Positions 59,539-64,000 of a DNA stretch of 64,000 bases are shown piece by piece. Each line of letters begins with the position of its first letter. Position 1 is the stretch's first letter. Made by a program: the position numbers and the translations under genes. Below the pieces are notes generated by a model. The model did not search any database and was not told where the DNA came from. It saw nothing but the letters and a program-made list of their open reading frames with translations. This stretch comes from JAILZP01 sp037444185 (GTDB lineage: Bacteria > Bacillota > Desulfotomaculia > Desulfotomaculales > Desulfocucumaceae), in the NCBI GenBank assembly GCA_037444185.1, contig JBBIMW010000007.1, positions 1 through 64,000 of the forward strand, read 5' to 3'.

Positions 59539-60573
59539 ATGGCAGCCATAGACAGAACAAAGGCCCTGGATACGGCACTGGTGCAGATTGAGCGGCAGTT
59601 CGGCAAGGGAGCCATCATGAAGCTGGGGGATGCTCCTGCCAGGCTTAATATCGAGACCGTCCCCACGGGGGCCGTTTCCCTGGACGTCGCCCTGGGCCTG
59701 GGCGGGGTGCCGCGGGGCCGGGTGATTGAAATATTCGGGCCGGAATCCTCCGGCAAGACCACCGTGGCGCTGCATATAATTTCCGAGGCCCAGAGAATGG
59801 GGGGCATCGCCGCCTTCATCGATGCCGAGCACGCCCTGGATCCCAACTATGCCAAGAATATCGGGGTGGACATCGACAACCTGCTGGTGGCGCAGCCGGA
59901 CACCGGCGAGCAGGCCTTGGAAATATGCGAGCATCTGGTGCGTAGCGGCGCGGTGGACATTGTGGTGATTGATTCAGTGGCCGCCCTGGTGCCCAAGGCG
60001 GAAATCGACGGGGAAATGGGGGACTCCCATGTCGGGCTGCAGGCCCGCCTGATGTCCCAGGCCCTGCGGAAACTGACGGGAATCACCAGCAAGTCAAGGA
60101 CTGTGGTTATTTTTATCAACCAATTGAGGGAAAAGGTCGGAGTGATTTTTGGGAACCCGGAAACCACCCCGGGCGGACGAGCCTTGAAGTTTTACGCCTC
60201 GGTGCGGCTTGAGGTGCGCAAGCTGGAGTCACTGAAGCAGGGCAACGACGTGGTGGGCAGCCGGACCAGGGTCAAGGTGGTCAAAAACAAGGTGGCCCCC
60301 CCTTTTAAGCAGGCGGACTTCGACATCATGTACGGAACGGGTGTCTCCCGGGAGGGAGCATTGTTGGATATGGCTGCGGAACTGAATATAATAAATAAGA
60401 GCGGGGCCTGGTATTCGTACGGGGACGAGAGGCTCGGCCAGGGCAGGGAAAATGTTAAAGAAATGCTGAAAGGGCGGCCGGAACTGCTGAACGATATCGA
60501 CCGCAGAATCAGGGAACATTACAAGCTGCGGTCCGACGGACAATCCAGATCTGAAGACACGGGGGAGGCGTGA
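59539..60573 (+). CDS. recA: Recombinase RecA
   Basis: A 344-residue RecA. Walker A is GPESSGKTT, with AFIDAEHALDPNYAKNIGVDI, VVIDSVAALVPKAEIDGEMGDSHVGLQARLMSQALRKL and INQLREKVGVIFGNPETTPGGRALKFY as family hallmarks. ATG 59539 is preferred because ATG 59527 would be only one base after the GAGGGGG site. No recX follows. It has its own promoter. Confidence 0.97.
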   Translation: MAAIDRTKALDTALVQIERQFGKGAIMKLGDAPARLNIETVPTGAVSLDVALGLGGVPRGRVIEIFGPESSGKTTVALHIISEAQRMGGIAAFIDAEHALDPNYAKNIGVDIDNLLVAQPDTGEQALEICEHLVRSGAVDIVVIDSVAALVPKAEIDGEMGDSHVGLQARLMSQALRKLTGITSKSRTVVIFINQLREKVGVIFGNPETTPGGRALKFYASVRLEVRKLESLKQGNDVVGSRTRVKVVKNKVAPPFKQADFDIMYGTGVSREGALLDMAAELNIINKSGAWYSYGDERLGQGRENVKEMLKGRPELLNDIDRRIREHYKLRSDGQSRSEDTGEA

Positions 60574-60664
60574 TTGGTAAATGGTCGCCCTTTACCGGGC
60601 AATTGCCGGCGCCGGTAATCCGGGTTTGGAGATGACAACTGGATGACATCAGCCTCCCAAGATC

Positions 60665-60693
60665 TTGACAATTCCATCATAAAATTGTACAAT
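60665..60693 (+). promoter_or_regulatory. Near-consensus promoter upstream of rny
   Basis: Perfect TTGACA (60665-60670), 17-base spacer, TACAAT (60688-60693). Predicted start near 60700, exactly where the folded RNA at 60701 begins. The stretch between the recA stop and this box (60574-60664) holds only short GC hairpins. Confidence 0.8.
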
Positions 60694-60700
60694 ATATATT

Positions 60701-60909
60701 GGGAGAAAATAGAATTGGATATCTACTACTTGCCGGTTTAAAATATATCCAACGTAATAGGATAAAAAAACTTCAGGCCCGGCCAATGGGCTGAAGTTGT
60801 CTTGTTTGCAGGAGTTAAACCTTGAAAATGGCGATGGTTTTCTCCCGCCCATTGCGGACAAGTTAGGGTAGATACTTTTTATTTTCTGCCGAGTGGACTC
60901 GGTTTTTTT
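60701..60909 (+). ncRNA. Candidate structured RNA or rny leader with pseudoknots
   Basis: Exact complementary segments: P1 GGGAGAAAA (60701-60709) with TTTTCTCCC (60838-60846); P2 TTGGATAT (60715-60722) with ATATCCAA (60745-60752); P3 ACTTCAG (60770-60776) with CTGAAGT (60791-60797), extended by CCC/GGG; the P2 loop GGTTTAA (60735-60741) with TTAAACC (60815-60821), a pseudoknot inside P1; and CTTGTTTGCA (60801-60810) with TGCGGACAAG (60853-60862), two G-U pairs, crossing P1. A strong promoter starts at P1 and a terminator closes the RNA at 60909, so the transcript would be about 210 nt. It could be a free RNA or a riboswitch-like leader of rny. No open frame fits. I cannot assign it to a known class. 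Confidence 0.6.
60889..60909 (+). terminator. Terminator ending the candidate RNA
   Basis: CCGAG, loop TGGA, CTCGG, then seven T. The 5-bp stem is short, so termination may be partial and leave room for regulated read-through into rny, 43 bases downstream. Confidence 0.65.
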
Positions 60910-60951
60910 AATGTATGGGAAATTATGCTTTCTCCAAAGGGAGGTGAATAG

Positions 60952-62493
60952 GTGCAGATAAACTATGTGATATTAATAACCCTGTTGGCAGTACTGGTTT
61001 CTTTTGCGATTGGGTATCTGGCGAGAAAGTCGATTGCCGAGGCCAAAATAGCATCAGCCGAGGCCCAGTCGAAAAAAATAATTGAAGATGCGGAGAAGGC
61101 GGCCGAGGCCAAGAAGAGGGAAGCCCTCCTGGAAGCCAAGGAAGAGGTGCTGAAACTCCGCAATGAGGTGGAGAGGGAGAACAAAGAGCGGCGAACGGAA
61201 GTTCAGAGGATGGAGCGCCGCCTGGTGCAGAAGGAGGAAAGCCTGGACAGGAAGACCGAGGCCATTGAGAGAAAGGAAGACATACTGAACAGGAAGGAAT
61301 CCGAGATTGACAGGATAAGACAGGATCTCAGCCAGATCTACAGTAAGCAGGTGGCTGAGCTGGAGAGGATTTCGGGACTCACCTCCGAGGATGCCCGCCA
61401 AATATTGCTGGCCGATGTTGAAAAGGAAATCCAGCACGAGGCCGCCAAGATGATCAAGGACATCGAGGACAGGGCCAAGGAGGAGGGAGAAAGACGGGCC
61501 CGGGATATAATGTCCCTGGCCATCCAAAGGTGCGCCGCCGACCATGTGGCGGAAACCACGGTGGCGGTCATACCACTGCCCAGTGATGAAATGAAGGGCC
61601 GGATTATAGGCCGGGAGGGAAGAAACATAAGGGCATTCGAAACCCTGACCGGCATCGATCTGATTATCGACGACACCCCCGAGGCCGTCATTTTGTCGGG
61701 ATTCGACCCCATCCGGAGGGAAATTGCCAGAATCAGCCTGGAAAAACTCATCGTGGACGGCAGGATACATCCGGCCAGGATCGAGGAAATGGTTGAAAAA
61801 GCCAAAAAGGAAGTGGACATTCAGATCCGGGAGGCTGGAGAGCAGGCCACCTTCGAAACAGGAGTGCACGGGCTGCACCCGGAACTGGTTAATCTTCTGG
61901 GCAGGCTCAGATTCAGGACAAGCTACGGACAGAACGTGTTGAAACATTCCACCGAGGTTGCCCACCTGGCGGGACTGATGGCGGCGGAACTGGGGGCGGA
62001 CGTTCAGTTGGCCAAACGGGCCGGACTTCTACACGACATAGGCAAGGCTGTGGATCACGAGGTGGAGGGGCCCCATGTGGCCATAGGGGTGGATCTGGCC
62101 AAAAAGTACCGGGAGAATTCCGAGGTGATACACGCCATTGCAGCTCACCACGGTGATGAGGAGCCCAGGACCATTGTGGCTGTGCTGGTCCAGGCGGCCG
62201 ACGCCATTTCGGCAGCCAGGCCCGGCGCCCGCAGGGAGACTCTGGAGAACTATATTCGCAGGTTGCAGAAACTGGAGGAGATTGCATCGGCCTTTGACGG
62301 AGTGGAAAAATCCTATGCCATCCAGGCCGGGCGGGAAATAAGGATAATGGTCAAGCCGGACCGGATCGACGATTTGGGAGCCATCAGGCTGGTTCGGGAA
62401 ATAGCAAAGAAAATCGAGAGTGATCTGGATTACCCGGGTCAGATAAAAGTAACGGTGATCAGGGAAACCCGGGTGGTGGATTACGCCAAATAA
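60952..62493 (+). CDS. rny: Ribonuclease Y
   Basis: A 513-residue membrane-anchored endoribonuclease that starts mRNA decay in Firmicutes. N-terminal helix (VILITLLAVLVSFAIGYLA), long charged coiled coil (about 30-190), KH domain (GRIIGREGRNIRAFETLTGIDLII), and HD domain with H361-D362 in LLHDIGKAVDHE and later HHGDEEP. GTG behind AAAGGGAGGTG. Followed by a strong terminator. Confidence 0.96.
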   Translation: MQINYVILITLLAVLVSFAIGYLARKSIAEAKIASAEAQSKKIIEDAEKAAEAKKREALLEAKEEVLKLRNEVERENKERRTEVQRMERRLVQKEESLDRKTEAIERKEDILNRKESEIDRIRQDLSQIYSKQVAELERISGLTSEDARQILLADVEKEIQHEAAKMIKDIEDRAKEEGERRARDIMSLAIQRCAADHVAETTVAVIPLPSDEMKGRIIGREGRNIRAFETLTGIDLIIDDTPEAVILSGFDPIRREIARISLEKLIVDGRIHPARIEEMVEKAKKEVDIQIREAGEQATFETGVHGLHPELVNLLGRLRFRTSYGQNVLKHSTEVAHLAGLMAAELGADVQLAKRAGLLHDIGKAVDHEVEGPHVAIGVDLAKKYRENSEVIHAIAAHHGDEEPRTIVAVLVQAADAISAARPGARRETLENYIRRLQKLEEIASAFDGVEKSYAIQAGREIRIMVKPDRIDDLGAIRLVREIAKKIESDLDYPGQIKVTVIRETRVVDYAK

Positions 62494-62533
62494 AAATCCA
62501 GGCGGCCCACAAAAAGGGGCCGCCTGGATTTTT
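62492..62533. terminator. Terminator after rny
   Basis: AAAAATCCAGGCGGCC (62492-62507) and GGCCGCCTGGATTTTT (62518-62533), a perfect 16-bp stem overlapping the rny stop and ending in T-run/A-run flanks, so it is bidirectional. Confidence 0.88.
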
Positions 62534-62661
62534 ATGGGGACAGTATGATGAGTTCCATATTTTTTATGCCGGTCCGCGGGCTGTTCCGGCAGGAATACGA
62601 CTGCAAAAAAAGAAAGTTATCATAGCAGCGGGTTCAGTCACAGTCGGGGAGGATGTCTGTT

Positions 62662-63177
62662 TTGGGTTTGATGTACCAGGGGAAGGTGCTGAATGACAGC
62701 GTAGGGCTTTTAATATCCATACTGGTCCGGTATCCGGAGGTTTCTACCATAAATTTTGACCCGGAGCAACAAGTCTTGAAGTTCAATTTTATAACTTCCC
62801 GGGTTTTCGAATCCGCAGAGATGGAAACATTGGGCCGGCAGTTGCTGGACAGCATAGATGTATTCAACAGGCTGGGGAACAAGGCCCCCAGGCTTGGCCT
62901 GGTGACCGGCCAGGAGTGCGGCAGCTTTACCATGATTGAAATACAGAGGGATGTGGAAACACTGGTGAGGGAGGAAATAGCCCTGATTGTGGCGCTGTTG
63001 CGGCAGAGTCTTGAGCACTGCCTGGTCCAGGACGAAAACGACATGTATTACGAAGAAGACCTTCTAATTCAGGAAGAGATAATAGAACACATGCTGGAAA
63101 GCGTCAAGGGATGCACCGGGGACAAACAGCTTTTTGCCTTCAGGGAAGAGGGCCGGGTGCTGGTATTCAACAAATAG
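62662..63177 (+). CDS. Hypothetical protein between rny and ymdB
   Basis: A protein of about 171 residues that I do not recognise. It has a mixed alpha/beta N-terminal half (GLLISILVRYPEVSTINFDPEQQVLKFNFI) with several YP/FN patterns and an acidic, Glu-rich helical C-terminal half (EEDLLIQEEIIEHMLESV). No membrane segment or signal peptide. The GGGGAGG site at 62646-62652 touches ATG 62653, so TTG 62662 (9-base gap) is the more likely start; ATG 62671 is also possible. It lies 15 bases before ymdB and probably shares its transcript; the site between rny and ymdB often carries clade-specific genes. Confidence 0.7.
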   Translation: MGLMYQGKVLNDSVGLLISILVRYPEVSTINFDPEQQVLKFNFITSRVFESAEMETLGRQLLDSIDVFNRLGNKAPRLGLVTGQECGSFTMIEIQRDVETLVREEIALIVALLRQSLEHCLVQDENDMYYEEDLLIQEEIIEHMLESVKGCTGDKQLFAFREEGRVLVFNK

Positions 63178-63192
63178 TGGGGGTCTGATTCC

Positions 63193-63972
63193 TTGCGGCT
63201 ACTGATAATCGGGGACATTGTGGGAAAGCCCGGACGTCGGGCGATCAAACAGAATCTGCCGGGTTTGGTGACCCAGCTGTCCATAGATGTGGTGATCGCC
63301 AATGGTGAAAATGCGGCCGGGGGTAATGGTATCACCAGGGAAGTGGCCCAGGAGATGTTCAACTGCGGTGTTGACGTAATCACCATGGGTAATCACGTAT
63401 GGAACCAAAAAGAGATTTGCAATTATATAAACCAGGAATCCCGGATAATCCGGCCCGCCAATTATCCGCCGGGCGCCCCGGGCCGGGGATGGGGCCTATA
63501 CAGGAAGGGGAAGGGGCCTCACCTGGGCGTGGCCAATCTGTCCGGAAGGATATTCATGCAGGAGTTGGACTGCCCTTTCAGAAAGGCGGACGAGCTACTA
63601 AATGAACTCAGGGGCAGGGCGGACATTATTGTTGTAGACTTTCACGCCGAGGCCTCCTCGGAGAAAATGGCCATGGGCTGGTACCTGGACGGACGGGTGA
63701 CCGCCGTCTGCGGCACCCATACCCATGTGCAGACGGCGGACGAGAGGATACTTCCCGGGGGTACAGCTTATATTACCGATGTGGGCATGACCGGTCCCGT
63801 GAACTCAGTCATCGGAGTGAAGAAGGAGCTGGTTATAGAAAAATTCATCACCCAGATACCCAGGCGTTTTGAGGTGGCCGACGGACTATATCAGTTCAAC
63901 GCAGTGATGCTGGAGATCGACGATGGGTCTTTCCAAGCGGTTACTATCGAACGTATTCAGAATTATGAATGA
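63193..63972 (+). CDS. ymdB: YmdB-family metallophosphoesterase
   Basis: A 259-residue phosphodiesterase of the YmdB (TIGR00282) family, which in Bacillus affects biofilm and motility switching and is encoded next to rny. Metal-binding motifs are LLIIGDIVGKPGRRA, ANGENAAGGNGIT, MGNHVWNQKEI, VDFHAEASSEK and GTHTHVQTADERIL. TTG 63193 is the start; the upstream site GGGGGTC is modest. The gene is complete and ends 28 bases before the window edge. Confidence 0.93.
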   Translation: MRLLIIGDIVGKPGRRAIKQNLPGLVTQLSIDVVIANGENAAGGNGITREVAQEMFNCGVDVITMGNHVWNQKEICNYINQESRIIRPANYPPGAPGRGWGLYRKGKGPHLGVANLSGRIFMQELDCPFRKADELLNELRGRADIIVVDFHAEASSEKMAMGWYLDGRVTAVCGTHTHVQTADERILPGGTAYITDVGMTGPVNSVIGVKKELVIEKFITQIPRRFEVADGLYQFNAVMLEIDDGSFQAVTIERIQNYE

Positions 63973-64000
63973 GGTGGCCCCGCCTGGACAAAATATTCCG

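Noticed and set aside
60649..60861. A 70-codon minus-strand frame between recA and rny
   Set aside because: It is antisense to the paired segments of the candidate RNA, has low-complexity hydrophobic content and no ribosome site.
60701..60909. 6S RNA as identity of the recA-rny transcript
   Set aside because: Size fits, but 6S is one long imperfect duplex with a central bubble. Here the arms form several local hairpins and crossing helices.
1..64000. CRISPR arrays, tRNA or rRNA genes, intact insertion sequences
   Set aside because: No regularly spaced repeats, cloverleaf-forming segments with CCA-type ends, rRNA core sequences or transposase frames were seen on reading through.

Overview
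The window looks like a piece of the chromosome of a Gram-positive, probably anaerobic Firmicute of the Desulfotomaculum/Pelotomaculum (Peptococcaceae) type. That is an inference from three things: the gene order (topA-trmFO-xerC-hslVU-codY-rpsB-tsf-pyrH-frr-uppS-cdsA-dxr-rseP-ispG-proS, then rimP-nusA-rnpM-infB-rbfA-nrnA-truB-ribF-rpsO-pnp, then rimO-pgsA-recA-rny-ymdB), the lactate genes of the kind found in sulfate reducers and syntrophs, and GC-rich coding DNA with many TTG and GTG starts behind strong GGAGG ribosome sites. Nearly all genes are on the plus strand.

Region 1 (1-12.5 kb) is accessory metabolism. After the end of an HD-GYP-like gene and a MITE-like repeat come an FMN-dependent hydroxy acid dehydrogenase, a LUD-family lactate oxidation pair (LutC and a fused LutB-LutA protein), a TRAP transporter with a TakP/lactate-type binding protein, a FadR-type regulator, a lactate racemase (LarA, minus strand), an FAD-linked D-lactate/glycolate dehydrogenase and a second, paralogous FadR-type regulator. 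Three copies of a palindrome around TGGTCAGACCA lie just downstream of or next to the predicted promoters. Together they look like one regulon for uptake, racemisation and oxidation of both lactate enantiomers.

Region 2 (12.5-17.3 kb) holds an FtsA-like ATPase with a tail of beta-grasp-like repeats, a DUF441 membrane protein, a small membrane protein and dprA. Region 3 (17.4-52 kb) is core housekeeping: DNA topology and recombination, HslVU protease, CodY, translation factors, isoprenoid and phospholipid synthesis, and the nusA-infB operon. pnp is interrupted by a one-base frameshift. Several intergenic gaps hold a recurring composite repeat (TGCATTCC module, AACTTAGGTA/TACCTAAGTT palindrome, CTCCC-GAAA-GGGAG terminator).

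Region 4 (50.7-64 kb) holds a PhoR-like kinase with PhoU, rimO, pgsA, a membrane protein plus a short FtsH-like protease, a stand-alone PncC domain, a DEAD-box helicase, recA, rny, an unrecognised gene and ymdB. Between recA and rny, a near-consensus promoter starts exactly at what looks like a folded RNA of about 210 nt, with interlocking helices and a terminator. It is the best candidate in this window for an undescribed element. I saw no tRNA, rRNA, CRISPR array or intact insertion sequence.
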